Shown: in pieces, positions 28,303 to 39,507 of the stretch
Layout: each line of letters begins with the position of its first letter
How positions within the stretch are numbered: the first letter of the stretch is position 1
Source of the DNA: Bacillus sp. 491mf
GTDB lineage: Bacteria; Bacillota; Bacilli; Bacillales; Bacillaceae_G
Direction: 5' to 3'
Length of the DNA: 64,000 nt
Assembly (NCBI RefSeq): GCF_900112415.1
Contig: NZ_FOLV01000002.1
Span: 248,001 to 312,000, forward strand
The notes under the pieces: generated by a model
Database searches by the model: none
The model's input: only the letters and a program-made list of their open reading frames with translations
What the model was told of the DNA's origin: nothing
Program-made: the position numbers and the translations under genes

Positions 28303-28384
28303 TGGAAGAGAATAAATAAGTTCGTAGTATTTTTCGGATAAAAAACGTTGCAAAATATTTGTGTTTCCACTATACTAATTCATG

Positions 28385-28788
28385 TCATAACGTTTGGGTA
28401 ATCGCTGCAACTTTTTGTTGTAGAGGAAAGTCCATGCTCGCACGACCTGAGATGGTCGTAGTGTTCGTGCCTAGCGAAGTCATAAGCTAGGGTAATTTGG
28501 CGTAAAGCTGGATTAACGGCAGGGAAAAAACCTAAGTCCATTTGGATATGGTTTGACTACCTTTAAAGTGCCACAGTGACGAAGTCCCAGAAGAAATGAT
28601 GGGAGTGGAACGAGGTAAACCCCACGAGCGAGAAACCCAAATATTGGTAGGGGAACTTTTCCTAAGGAAATGAACGATGGGAAAGGACAGATGCAATTGC
28701 TCTGTAGATAGATGATTGCCACCGGAGTACGAGGCGTGGGCCGTTTGCAGTACAAAGGTACAGAACATGGCTTACAGAACGTTATGAA
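28385..28788 (+). ncRNA. rnpB: RNase P RNA, type B
   Basis: Bacillus-type (B-class) ribozyme that matures tRNA 5' ends. The termini TCATAACGTT and AACGTTATGA form P1. Conserved cores are visible: GAGGAAAGTCCATGCTCGCAC near the 5' end, AACGGCAGGGAAAAAACC mid-way, and ACAGAACATGGCTTACAGAA near the 3' end. Position after gpsB is the standard one in Bacillus. Confidence 0.95.
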
Positions 28789-28806
28789 CCAATCATGAAT
28801 TTGTTC

Positions 28807-28836
28807 AGCTCTCCTTTGTAAGAGGAGGGCTTTTTA
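28807..28836 (+). terminator. Terminator of rnpB
   Basis: AGCTCTCCT pairs with AGGAGGGCT (one G-U), followed by five T, about 20 bases past the RNase P RNA. Confidence 0.8.
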
Positions 28837-28992
28837 TTTGTATGAAGTTTTGGAATGTGAGTTAAAATGGTAAAGAAAGTTTTGTAAACTTAATGAAATT
28901 GTATTGAATGAAGATGTTATGAATTTTACTGATCGGCAGAGAGGATTATATTGCTGATTATTGCTTGATTATACATTATGAGGAGAATGAAG

Positions 28993-30129
28993 ATGGGAAA
29001 AGTTACTTTAATTGCAACTGCTGCAATGGGAATTGAAGCGCTTGTTGCAAGAGAAGTTCGCAATCTCGGTTATGAATGCCAGGTAGACAATGGTAAAGTA
29101 ACGTTTGAAGCGGACGAAAAAGCTATTTGTCGTAGTAATCTATGGCTCCGTACAGCGGATCGTGTGAAAATTAAAGTTGGTGAATTTAAGGCAACAACAT
29201 TTGATGAATTATTTGAAAAAACAAAGGCCCTAAATTGGGGGGATTATATCCCGGAAAACGGAGAATTCCCTGTTATCGGTAAATCGATCAAATCTACATT
29301 GTTTAGTGTGCCGGATTGTCAAAGTATCGTAAAAAAAGCTGTCGTGGAAAAATTGAAAAGTACATATAGACGTACAACATGGTTTGAAGAGGATGGCCCA
29401 CTATTTCGTATTGAGATTGCATTATTAAAAGATGTGGCAACGTTGACAATTGATGCAAGTGGTGTTGGGCTTCATAAGCGTGGATACCGCGTTGGACAAG
29501 GGGATGCACCGTTAAAAGAAACGCTGGCAGCTTCGTTAATTATGTTAACAAACTGGAAACCAGATCGTCCGTTTGTAGATCCATTTTGCGGTTCTGGAAC
29601 AATTCCACTTGAAGCGGCGTTAATTGGTCAAAATATTGCTCCAGGCTTTAACCGTGAATTTGCTTCTGATGGTTGGGGTTGGGTTGGTAAAGAAAATTGG
29701 CGCATAGCTCGTGAAGAAGTAGAGGACTTAGCAAATTACGATCAACCGCTTCAAATTATCGGATCAGATATTGATCATCGTATGGTACAGGTTGCACAAG
29801 ATAATGCTGATGAAGTAGGACTTGGTGATCTGATTACATTTAAGCAAATGCAAGTAAAAGATTTTACTACAAAAGAGGAATACGGTTACGTTGTGACGAA
29901 TCCTCCATACGGAGAACGTTTAAGTGAAAAGCCTCTTGTTGAAAAAATGTATGCGGAGATGGGACAGGCCTTCCGCCCGCTAGATACGTGGTCTTTATAT
30001 GTATTAACAAGCCATCCTGAATTTGAGAAATGGTTTGGCAAAGATGCATCGAAGAAACGTAAGTTATTTAATGGATTTATTCGCACTGATTACTACCAGT
30101 ATTTCGGTAAACGTCCGCCGCGCGATTAG
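28993..30129 (+). CDS. ypsC: rRNA N2-guanine methyltransferase, RlmL/YpsC-like
   Basis: A 378-aa protein with an N-terminal THUMP RNA-binding domain (about 5-155) and a C-terminal SAM methyltransferase (VDPFCGSGTIPLEAA, GSDIDHRMV, and catalytic TNPPYGERL). Homologs methylate a guanine in 23S rRNA helix 74. ATG 28993 is chosen because AGGAG lies 7 bases upstream; ATG 28978 precedes that site. Confidence 0.9.
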   Translation: MGKVTLIATAAMGIEALVAREVRNLGYECQVDNGKVTFEADEKAICRSNLWLRTADRVKIKVGEFKATTFDELFEKTKALNWGDYIPENGEFPVIGKSIKSTLFSVPDCQSIVKKAVVEKLKSTYRRTTWFEEDGPLFRIEIALLKDVATLTIDASGVGLHKRGYRVGQGDAPLKETLAASLIMLTNWKPDRPFVDPFCGSGTIPLEAALIGQNIAPGFNREFASDGWGWVGKENWRIAREEVEDLANYDQPLQIIGSDIDHRMVQVAQDNADEVGLGDLITFKQMQVKDFTTKEEYGYVVTNPPYGERLSEKPLVEKMYAEMGQAFRPLDTWSLYVLTSHPEFEKWFGKDASKKRKLFNGFIRTDYYQYFGKRPPRD

Positions 30130-30192
30130 TATAAAACTTCTTTAGAACGCATATACTTGCTATTATGCGATAATCTAAAGGAGGAAGCGCTA

Positions 30193-30378
30193 ATGGATGG
30201 TTTGCAATTTTCCATTATTCAAAAGGCTATTCATCGAACGTATGATGAATTAGAGAAGGAAGTAAACCTTCACGGCGTAGCCGATTATGAGTTAGAAAGA
30301 GCACGTGAAGAGTATTTATCAGCTTTATCACATGAAACTTTAATTGATAAGCGATATTTAAAATCATTGATAGAGTAG
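30193..30378 (+). CDS. Small conserved hypothetical protein
   Basis: A 61-aa acidic, mostly helical protein (FSIIQKAIHRTYDELEKEV, LERAREEYLSAL). ATG 30193 follows AAGGAGGAAGCGC closely. Between ypsC and ypvA. A hairpin AGTTTTCCT...AGGAAAACTTTTTT just after the stop serves as terminator. Function is unknown. Confidence 0.7.
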   Translation: MDGLQFSIIQKAIHRTYDELEKEVNLHGVADYELERAREEYLSALSHETLIDKRYLKSLIE

Positions 30379-30510
30379 AAAAGTTTTCCTTCATTCAGGA
30401 AAACTTTTTTCGCTCAATTGTAGTGCAAACAACAAGAAAACAGCAACTGCTCTTTATATGAGGAGTTGCTCTGTCTTTTTATATAGAAATTGAGTAGTTG
30501 GAGGAATAGC

Positions 30511-32448
30511 ATGTTTACGAAGCAAAAGTTGCCATTTGAAGTGGGGAAACAAGATAATTTTTTCGACAAGTTAAATGAGTGGATTGGAGACGTATTTTAC
30601 GACGTTTTACCAGAAAAGGGATTTGAAGAGCGTGATGAGCAAATTTTTATGGCGTTTCAATTAGAACGAGCATTTCAAGAGAAAAAAGTAATGTTTGCTG
30701 AGGCGGGTGTTGGAACAGGAAAAACGATTGTATATCTGCTATATGCAATTTGTTATGCGCGCTATACAGGAAAGCCAGCTGTTATTGCTTGTGCAGACGA
30801 AACATTAATTGAACAGCTAGTAAAAGAAGAAGGCGACATTGCGAAATTATCAGAAGCATTAGGGTTATCAGTTGATGTGCGTCTAGCTAAATCAATGGAC
30901 AATTATTTATGCTTACGTAAACTTGAAGATGTAATGAGTGGACGAGCTCCAGAAGTAATTGAAGATTTATATTATGAATTGCCACAATTCGTATTTGATC
31001 ATGGAACGCTGCAAAACTTTACTCATTACGGTGATCGCAAAGAGTTTCCGTTATTAAATGATGAAGAATGGTCAAAAGTATCGTGGGATTATTTCCAAGA
31101 TTGTTTTACATGTGAGTCCCGACATCGCTGCGGACAAACATTATCTCGTGAACATTATCGTAAAGCTGCAGATTTAATTATTTGTTCGCAAGATTTCTAT
31201 ATGGACCATATTTGGACATATGATGCGCGTAAACGTGAAGGACAAATGCCATTGTTACCAGAGAGTAGCTGCGTTGTTTTTGATGAAGGTCATCTTGTGG
31301 AGTATGCAGCGCAAAAAGCACTTACGTATCGTTTAAAACAAACAATGATGGAACAACTTTTAACACGACTACTGCAAAATGATATTCGCGAAGAGTTTGC
31401 TTATTTAGTAGAGGAAACAATTTGGCAAACAGAGCAGTTTTTTGAGGCGCTTAAAGAAAGTAAGAAGGAAATTGCTGGTTCTAATCGATTAGAAATTCAA
31501 TTAACAGAAAAAGTCACGAAAGAAGCGAAACGCCTATATGCAAAAATCTCTGAAGTCGGCGATGCGCTAGTTTTTGAAAGTGAAATGTACACAGTAAACA
31601 CATATGATTTAAATATTGTTGATGAGCATTTGGATGTATTAGAGCATTCATTACGCTTATTTATGCATGAGAAAAATGTAATTACGTGGGGAGAAGAAAG
31701 CGATGGTTCCTTTACGCTTGTAATTATGCCGCGTGCTGTAGAAGAAGTGCTACAAGAAAAAGTATTCTCCAAAAAAATCCCGTACATCTTTTCATCTGCA
31801 ACATTATCAGAAAATGACTCATTTGCGTTTACTGCAAATAGCTTAGGGGTAAAAGATTATTTATCATTCTCTGTTGCTTCACCGTTTGATTATGAAGAAC
31901 AAATGAAAGTGTACTTACCGTCATATACGAAGGAAAATGAATGGGAACGAAAATGTCAATATACACTTGAGAACATTCAAAAAACAAATGGACGCACGCT
32001 TGTATTATTCCGCACAACACAAGAGCTTGCGGCGTTCAAAGAATATGTGAATAAAGAGCAAATGTCTGTTCCGTTCTTATATGAAGGAGACCAGGAAATT
32101 AGTCAGCTTGTTTCTCGTTTCCAAAATGAAGAAGAGACTGTGCTTTGTGCGGTTCATTTATGGGAAGGTTTAGATATTCCAGGTTCATCTTTATCTCATG
32201 TTATTATTTGGTCGCTTCCATTCCCTCCAAATGATCCTGTATTTGAAGCGAAGCGTAAGCACGTGAATGATCCATTTTGGGATGTTGATGTACCATATAT
32301 GATTTTACGTCTTCGTCAAGGAATCGGTCGTTTAATTCGTACGAGTGAAGATGAAGGATATATTTCGTTATTCCTATCAGAAGATGAAAATGAAAAGGTA
32401 GTAGAAGCTGTGAAACAGGTGCTTCCAGTAGAAGGTACAGTGCTTTAG
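30511..32448 (+). CDS. ypvA: XPD/DinG-type DNA helicase YpvA
   Basis: A 645-aa ATP-dependent helicase without the exonuclease domain of the other DinG. Motif I is AEAGVGTGKT, motif II is FDEGHLVE, and SSATLSEND, HLWEGLDIPG and RLRQGIGRLIR follow. Four Cys between motifs I and II (YLCLRK and DCFTCESRHRC) match an XPD-like Fe-S cluster. ATG 30511 follows TTGGAGGAA. It likely acts in repair of unusual DNA structures. Confidence 0.9.
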   Translation: MFTKQKLPFEVGKQDNFFDKLNEWIGDVFYDVLPEKGFEERDEQIFMAFQLERAFQEKKVMFAEAGVGTGKTIVYLLYAICYARYTGKPAVIACADETLIEQLVKEEGDIAKLSEALGLSVDVRLAKSMDNYLCLRKLEDVMSGRAPEVIEDLYYELPQFVFDHGTLQNFTHYGDRKEFPLLNDEEWSKVSWDYFQDCFTCESRHRCGQTLSREHYRKAADLIICSQDFYMDHIWTYDARKREGQMPLLPESSCVVFDEGHLVEYAAQKALTYRLKQTMMEQLLTRLLQNDIREEFAYLVEETIWQTEQFFEALKESKKEIAGSNRLEIQLTEKVTKEAKRLYAKISEVGDALVFESEMYTVNTYDLNIVDEHLDVLEHSLRLFMHEKNVITWGEESDGSFTLVIMPRAVEEVLQEKVFSKKIPYIFSSATLSENDSFAFTANSLGVKDYLSFSVASPFDYEEQMKVYLPSYTKENEWERKCQYTLENIQKTNGRTLVLFRTTQELAAFKEYVNKEQMSVPFLYEGDQEISQLVSRFQNEEETVLCAVHLWEGLDIPGSSLSHVIIWSLPFPPNDPVFEAKRKHVNDPFWDVDVPYMILRLRQGIGRLIRTSEDEGYISLFLSEDENEKVVEAVKQVLPVEGTVL

Positions 32449-32474
32449 AGTGACATCTTTCTCTTTTTAATCGG

Positions 32475-32504
32475 AAAAAGCTTGGCGTTTGCTAAGCTTT
32501 TTTT
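32475..32504 (+). terminator. Terminator of ypvA
   Basis: AAAAAGCTTGGC...GCTAAGCTTTTTTT stem with a T-run, 27 bases past the stop. Confidence 0.75.
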
Positions 32505-32573
32505 CTATTAGAAAAGGAATTTATTTGTTTATGTCGAAATAAGGGTGAGGTAGAAAAAGGAGGTTTTTATAAT

Positions 32574-34091
32574 ATGACGATTGCTACATATGAAGTAGAA
32601 AAAGAATTTTTAGCATATGTGAAAAAGATTGGAAATTACGGGGAAGCATTAAGTCTAATATTTTGGGATTTACGAACAGGAGCACCGAAGAAGGGTGTCG
32701 ATCAGCGCTCGGAAGTAATTGGGATGCTTTCATCAGAGGTTTTTTCATTATCGACTTCTGATGAGATGGAACGATATTTAAAAGAATTAGAACAGCTAAT
32801 TGCAGATAATAAAATTTCTGAAACAACGAAGAAAATTGTAGAAGAGTGCCGCAAAGAGTATGATCGGAATAAAAAAATTCCACAGACCGAGTATGAAGAG
32901 TTTGTCAAATTACAAGCAAAATCGGAAAGTATTTGGGGAGAAGCTCGTGAAAAATCTGATTTTGAAATGTTTCGGCCATACTTAGAAAAAATTGTTGAAT
33001 ATAAGAAGAAATTTATTACATATTGGGGTTATGAAACTTATAAATATAATACGCTTTTAGATATGTATGAGCCAGGTATTACGGTAGAAGTGTTAGATCA
33101 TGTATTTGGACAACTACGTGAGCGTATTGTTCCGCTTGTAAAAGAAATTTCCAAGTCCGATAAAGAATTAAAAACAAATGCTTTATTTGAACATTTTTCA
33201 AAAGAACAACAAAAGAATTTCACTTTAGGGTTACTAAAACAATTAAATTATAATTTCGAGGCCGGTCGTCTAGATGAAACGATACATCCTTTTGAAATAA
33301 CATTAAATAGAGGGGATGTTCGCATTACGACTCGTTATGATGAGAATGACTTCCGCATGGCAGTTTTCGGAACAATTCATGAATGTGGACATGCTGTATA
33401 TGAACAAAATATTTCAGAAGAATTAGAAGGTACACCGCTTTGCAGTGGTACATCAATGGGGATTCATGAATCACAATCATTATTCTTTGAAAACTTTATT
33501 GGACGTAATAAATCATTTTGGAAGAAGAATTATGATGTATTGAAACAATTTAGTGATGGACAATTTGAAAGTGTATCACTAGATGATTTCTATGATGCAA
33601 TTAATGAGTCAAAACCTTCCTTTATTCGTATTGAAGCGGATGAACTGACATACCCGCTTCATGTTATGGTTCGTTATGAACTGGAGAAAGAATTATTTGA
33701 TGGAACATTAGAAGTAAAAGACTTGCCAGCAGCATGGAATGATAAAATGGAAAGTTATTTAGGTATACGTCCAGAAACGGATGCACAGGGTGTACTCCAA
33801 GATGTGCATTGGTCAGATGGATCGTTTGGCTACTTCCCATCTTATGCACTTGGTTATATGTACGCAGCGCAATTTAAACATAAGATGTTAGAAGAGATTC
33901 CAAACTATGATGCATTACTAGCGGAAGGAAACGTGACACCAATTCGTGAATGGTTAACAAAAAACATTCACCAATATGGGAAAACGAAAAAGCCTTTAGA
34001 AATTTTACAAGATGTAACGGGTGAAGGATTGAATGCGAATTATTTAGCAGATTATTTAGAGGCGAAGTATAAAGAGATTTATGAACTATAA
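32574..34091 (+). CDS. ypwA: Metallocarboxypeptidase, M32 (Taq) family
   Basis: A 505-aa zinc carboxypeptidase with the active-site motif HECGH in GTIHECGHAVYEQN, the downstream GIHESQSLFFEN supplying the third zinc ligand, and FIRIEADELTYPLHVMVRYELE. Cytosolic, removing C-terminal residues from peptides. Its length is typical. Start ATG 32574 follows AAAGGAGG. It occupies the B. subtilis ypwA position after ypvA. Confidence 0.95.
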   Translation: MTIATYEVEKEFLAYVKKIGNYGEALSLIFWDLRTGAPKKGVDQRSEVIGMLSSEVFSLSTSDEMERYLKELEQLIADNKISETTKKIVEECRKEYDRNKKIPQTEYEEFVKLQAKSESIWGEAREKSDFEMFRPYLEKIVEYKKKFITYWGYETYKYNTLLDMYEPGITVEVLDHVFGQLRERIVPLVKEISKSDKELKTNALFEHFSKEQQKNFTLGLLKQLNYNFEAGRLDETIHPFEITLNRGDVRITTRYDENDFRMAVFGTIHECGHAVYEQNISEELEGTPLCSGTSMGIHESQSLFFENFIGRNKSFWKKNYDVLKQFSDGQFESVSLDDFYDAINESKPSFIRIEADELTYPLHVMVRYELEKELFDGTLEVKDLPAAWNDKMESYLGIRPETDAQGVLQDVHWSDGSFGYFPSYALGYMYAAQFKHKMLEEIPNYDALLAEGNVTPIREWLTKNIHQYGKTKKPLEILQDVTGEGLNANYLADYLEAKYKEIYEL

Positions 34092-34096
34092 AAAGG

Positions 34097-34127
34097 AAAA
34101 GGAGCTGCTTCATTGCAGCTCCTTTTT
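34097..34127 (+). terminator. Terminator of ypwA
   Basis: AAAAGGAGCTGC pairs with GCAGCTCCTTTT, ending in T. Confidence 0.85.
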
Positions 34128-34147
34128 GTGAACTAGGGGGTTAAAGA

Positions 34148-34612
34148 GTGGGGTATATTTTTAAAGCGATGACACAAGAGGAAGCAAGGGAAATCGCATA
34201 TAACTGGCATTATGAAGGGGAATATTCTTTTTATGATATGGAAGCAGACATGGAAGATTTAGAAGGATTTTTAAACGATGAATTAAGAGTAGACACTACA
34301 TTTGTAGTTCAGGAAAACAAAATGCTGGTTGGCTTTTTTAGTTTTCATAAGATAGACAATCAAACAGTGGACATTGGGTTAGGGATGAGGCCTGATATAA
34401 CAGGAAATGGTCTTGGATTAAAATTTGTAAAGGCTGGGTTAGCCTTTAGTGAAAAAAAATATCACCCTAAATATATGACGCTATCAGTCGCGACATTTAA
34501 TAAAAGGGCAATTAAAGTATATAAGAAGGCAGGATTTAAAGCGGTTGGTACATTTGTTCAAGAGACAAATGGCGGGCGCTATGAGTTTTTAAAAATGATG
34601 TATTCGATTTAG
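34148..34612 (+). CDS. GNAT family N-acetyltransferase
   Basis: A 154-aa GNAT fold with the acetyl-CoA loop DITGNGLGLKFVKAGLAF (Q/RxxGxG/A-type) and a RAIKVYKKAGFKAVGTF ending typical of RimI-like enzymes. GTG 34148 follows GGGGGTTA. Substrate is unknown. It is followed by a bidirectional terminator before the converging oxidase genes. Confidence 0.85.
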   Translation: MGYIFKAMTQEEAREIAYNWHYEGEYSFYDMEADMEDLEGFLNDELRVDTTFVVQENKMLVGFFSFHKIDNQTVDIGLGMRPDITGNGLGLKFVKAGLAFSEKKYHPKYMTLSVATFNKRAIKVYKKAGFKAVGTFVQETNGGRYEFLKMMYSI

Positions 34613-34650
34613 ACCTTCGGGTACATGGATTCAATAGATATACTTGAAAT

Positions 34651-34678
34651 GAAGCAGAGGGGGCTCCCTCTGCTTTTC
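34651..34678. terminator. Bidirectional terminator
   Basis: AGCAGAGGG pairs with CCCTCTGCT, with TTTTC on the plus side. It lies between the acetyltransferase and the converging oxidase operon. Confidence 0.75.
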
Positions 34679-34680
34679 AT

Positions 34681-36330
34681 TTACCACAATTTAAAGCCTT
34701 TCGAACCAGGCGGCGCATTTTGAATCATATCTATAAACGGAATCGTGTAGGCGAATAAAATAAGTAGTGCTGTAATACCGAGCCATAGTTTCCAGTTCTC
34801 AAAGACCATTGGTGGTTGATCAGATGCATCAGATACTTCTGCAACTGGAAATTCAGTATGGCCTTTTGGTGCGAAGAAAGCAAGGTCTAGGAAAATGATG
34901 ATAGCTAAAATGATTCCGACAAATAAAATTGTGCCGCCAACTGCTTGGGCAATTTGATATGGTATCCATTCAACTGCTTGTGGTGCATTGCCGTATGTGG
35001 AAAAAGAAGAGCGGCGCGGAGCTCCTAATAATCCAGCAAAGTGCATTCCAGCAGACATGAAAAACATTCCAAGTGACCATACACAAGTTTGAATCATCGC
35101 AAGGCGATTCATCTCTTTTGTCAATACACGTCCTGTTAAGTGGGGGATTAGCCAATAGCCAATTCCAAAAAATGTGAGTACAACAGATGTAGCTAATGTT
35201 AAATGAAAATGTCCTGTTATCCAGATGGTATTATGAACTACTTGATTTAATTGATGACTTGCATTTACAAGTCCTCCAGCTCCGGCTGGGATAAACATAA
35301 GCATTCCAACGAACGGTGCAAAGAACCTAGCGTCAGACCATGGAAGCACACGAAGCCAACCGAATAGTCCAGTTGCTCCTTTTGAACGTCCATATTGTTC
35401 AAATGATGCAAATAGAGAGAATGCCGTCATTAATGAAGGGATAATAACCATAAATGTTAAAACAACCTGTAAGTATTTCCACCCCGGATCGATTCCAGGT
35501 TCTGTTAATTGGTGGTGAAATCCAACTGGAACGGAAAACAATAAGAACAAAATAAACGATAAACGAGCGAGAGAATCACTAAAAACTTTTCCACCAATAA
35601 TTTTTGGAATGATGACATACCATGCCATATAAGCAGGAAGAAGCCAAAAATAGACGAGTGGATGACCAAAATACCAGAATAATGTTCTGCTGACAAGAAC
35701 ATCAATTTTATCAACAATGCCTAGGCTCCAAGGAATGAATTGTACGAGTGCTGTTGCAGCAACGCCAATCGTTGCAACAAGCCAAAGGAGCATTGTAATA
35801 ACAGCCATGAAGCTCAGCAATGGACCGACTTTTCCTTTATTGTGTTTCTTCCAGGTGCGATAGTGAGCGAACATTGCAAAACCGCTAAACCAACTGCCGA
35901 CAATAACGAGGGTAAGACCGATGTAAAAACCAGGATGAGCTTTTAGCGGAGCATAAAATGTATAGAGAACGGTGGCCTTATTTAACAGTATAAAAACAGC
36001 GGTCAGGGCGGTCCCGATTGTCATAAGCCAAAAGCCAATCCAACCTGTCCTCCGCACGCCTTTTGAAAGAGTGCCTGTTGTTTTACTCATACAAGCAAAT
36101 AAAAAACCGATAATAAAAAATGTTGTTAATACGAGTCCTAGTAATACGCCGTGTGTTGTTAACACTTGATAATAACCAATATTAGCTGGAAGATTAAACT
36201 TTCCAGATCGGACAAGTACTTGTAATAGTCCGCATAATCCGCCTAAGAATAGAGCGATAAATGCAACATGGATATGAGCCATTGCTAATTTTGCATCGCG
36301 TTTACTTATTTTATCTTGCAGTGCGATCAT
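34681..36330 (-). CDS. ba3-type cytochrome c oxidase subunit I
   Basis: A 549-aa haem-copper oxidase subunit with about 13 membrane helices. Ligand motifs include AHIHVAF and HGVLLGL near the N-terminus (low-spin haem), GHPLVYFWLLP (CuB His and cross-linked Tyr), FHHQLTEPG (CuB His pair) and TGHFHLTLA (haem ligands). The sequence follows the B-family (ba3/CbaB) pattern, not the caa3 type. It overlaps subunit II by four bases. These oxidases work at low oxygen. Confidence 0.9.
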   Translation of the reverse strand: MIALQDKISKRDAKLAMAHIHVAFIALFLGGLCGLLQVLVRSGKFNLPANIGYYQVLTTHGVLLGLVLTTFFIIGFLFACMSKTTGTLSKGVRRTGWIGFWLMTIGTALTAVFILLNKATVLYTFYAPLKAHPGFYIGLTLVIVGSWFSGFAMFAHYRTWKKHNKGKVGPLLSFMAVITMLLWLVATIGVAATALVQFIPWSLGIVDKIDVLVSRTLFWYFGHPLVYFWLLPAYMAWYVIIPKIIGGKVFSDSLARLSFILFLLFSVPVGFHHQLTEPGIDPGWKYLQVVLTFMVIIPSLMTAFSLFASFEQYGRSKGATGLFGWLRVLPWSDARFFAPFVGMLMFIPAGAGGLVNASHQLNQVVHNTIWITGHFHLTLATSVVLTFFGIGYWLIPHLTGRVLTKEMNRLAMIQTCVWSLGMFFMSAGMHFAGLLGAPRRSSFSTYGNAPQAVEWIPYQIAQAVGGTILFVGIILAIIIFLDLAFFAPKGHTEFPVAEVSDASDQPPMVFENWKLWLGITALLILFAYTIPFIDMIQNAPPGSKGFKLW

Positions 36331-36800
36331 TTCTCAGTCACCTCTACTTTCGCGCTCATCATATGATGGCCTGTTCCGCAATATTCATTGCATACAATTA
36401 AATACTCACCAGCTTTGTGAAACACTTGAGAAGCTGTGCTCACATAGCCGGGCTCGATCATCATATTCACATTTGTTCCCGCAATTTCAAAGCCGTGTAC
36501 AACATCTTTCGTTGCAACAACAAAGTCAACTTTGGCCCCTTTTGGCACTTTAATGACATTTGGTGTAAAGGAAAATGCTTGTGAGACAATGGTTACTTGA
36601 TAATGATCTTTCCCGACTTGCTTTACACCAGGGTGATCAAAGGGAGCAGTCGCATTTACTTTTTCTGGATTGATTGTCGTTAAGCAACTAGGCGGCTGGT
36701 TTCCCATATAAAACGCGCTTACTCCAATTACAGCTAAAAAAACAAATAATGAACCGATACCGAAAATGAGCCAAATTTTTTCGTACTTATGCAAGTGCAT
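36327..36800 (-). CDS. ba3-type cytochrome c oxidase subunit II
   Basis: A 157-aa protein with one N-terminal membrane anchor (about 10-32) and a cupredoxin domain. The CuA site is complete: VVHGFEIAG supplies the first His, and CNEYCGTGHHMM gives the two Cys, second His and Met. Short for subunit II, as in the B-family. Translationally coupled to subunit I. Confidence 0.92.
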   Translation of the reverse strand: MHLHKYEKIWLIFGIGSLFVFLAVIGVSAFYMGNQPPSCLTTINPEKVNATAPFDHPGVKQVGKDHYQVTIVSQAFSFTPNVIKVPKGAKVDFVVATKDVVHGFEIAGTNVNMMIEPGYVSTASQVFHKAGEYLIVCNEYCGTGHHMMSAKVEVTEK

Positions 36801-36830
36801 ATCTCATCTCCCCCTTATTTCTGAGTAATA

Positions 36831-36977
36831 CTACAATCGATTTACAAAAATTTGATATACACTAAACCATGTAAAGATTAAAAAGAATCCAAGGAAAAAA
36901 ACAAAAATTAATGTACCTTTAAGTGAGCTCTCCTTTTGTTTTCTCTTCACCGGTTGTTGTAATTTACGTTCCCCCAT
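36831..36977 (-). CDS. ba3 oxidase small subunit IIa
   Basis: A 48-aa protein read from ATG 36977, 8 bases after GGAGGGAG. It has a basic N-terminus (GERKLQQPVKRKQKE) and one membrane helix, LIFVFFLGFFLIFTWFSVY. It lies 30 bases upstream of subunit II on the same strand. Size, topology and position match subunit IIa of B-family ba3 oxidases (CbaD-like). Easily missed because of its length. Confidence 0.8.
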   Translation of the reverse strand: MGERKLQQPVKRKQKESSLKGTLIFVFFLGFFLIFTWFSVYQIFVNRL

Positions 36978-37325
36978 GTTTCTCCCTCCTTGAGAAAGTG
37001 AATCTTACAGTTTTATGATACGAAAAATTCCGACAATTTCTATATCGTCAGCGTTGCTTTCAAAAATTGTTCATTAATACAATTAAAACTATGCTGATGA
37101 TGAAAAGTTGATAAATCATGGTTTTTTGCCGTTTTTGTAATGATGAAATGTGAAAAAAATGTGAAGTTCATGTTGATTTACAATAGGAGTAAAAATATTG
37201 ATTTTGAAATTAGTGGATTATGATGACGGAATGAAAAGGATTGCAAAAGTCGAACGAAAATGGTTGATAAATAATTTTTGTACGTGTTTTTTAAGAAGAT
37301 ACTTTTCAAAGTAAAAAAAGTGCGT

Positions 37326-37331
37326 TATAAT
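37326..37331 (+). promoter_or_regulatory. Promoter -10 of xpt-pbuX
   Basis: TATAAT at 37326-37331 with a weak TTTCAA -35 17 bases upstream. The riboswitch starts about 27 bases after. Confidence 0.55.
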
Positions 37332-37358
37332 CCTTCTATAAAATAAATAAGTTAGCAA

Positions 37359-37429
37359 CACTCATATAATCGCAGGGATATGGCCTGCAAGTTTCTACCG
37401 AGGTACCGTAAATGCTTCGACTATGAGTG
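37359..37429 (+). promoter_or_regulatory. Guanine riboswitch (purine aptamer)
   Basis: CACTCATA (P1) opens the aptamer, with the conserved TATAATCGC, GTTTCTACCG and CGACTATGAGTG. The discriminating base is C in GACTATG, so guanine/xanthine-type ligands and not adenine. A terminator 40 bases downstream and an alternative GTGAGGAC/GTCCCTCAC pairing show transcriptional OFF control of xpt-pbuX. Confidence 0.95.
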
Positions 37430-37470
37430 AGGACGAATATATTACTATAGTTGCATTCTTTTTTTGCAAG

Positions 37471-37526
37471 CTCCAAAAGCACGTCCCTCACTTGTATTGG
37501 GTGAAGGCTGCTTTTGGAGTTTTTTA
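37471..37526 (+). terminator. Riboswitch-controlled terminator of xpt-pbuX
   Basis: CTCCAAAAGC pairs with GCTTTTGGAG, with inner CCCTCAC/GGGTGAAGG pairing, then six T. The inner 5' strand competes with the 3' strand of the aptamer stem. Confidence 0.9.
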
Positions 37527-37534
37527 TTGCATAA

Positions 37535-39465
<1,931 letters not shown>

Positions 39466-39468
39466 GAG

Positions 39469-39507
39469 AAAGCAGTGTCTCAAGATGAGACACTGCTTTG
39501 TTTTTTT
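39469..39507. terminator. Terminator between pbuX and the DUF418 gene
   Basis: AAAGCAGTGTCTC pairs perfectly with GAGACACTGCTTT, then seven T on the plus side. Confidence 0.88.

Noticed and set aside
28513-28768. Minus-strand frames of about 80 codons
   Set aside because: They lie wholly within RNase P RNA.
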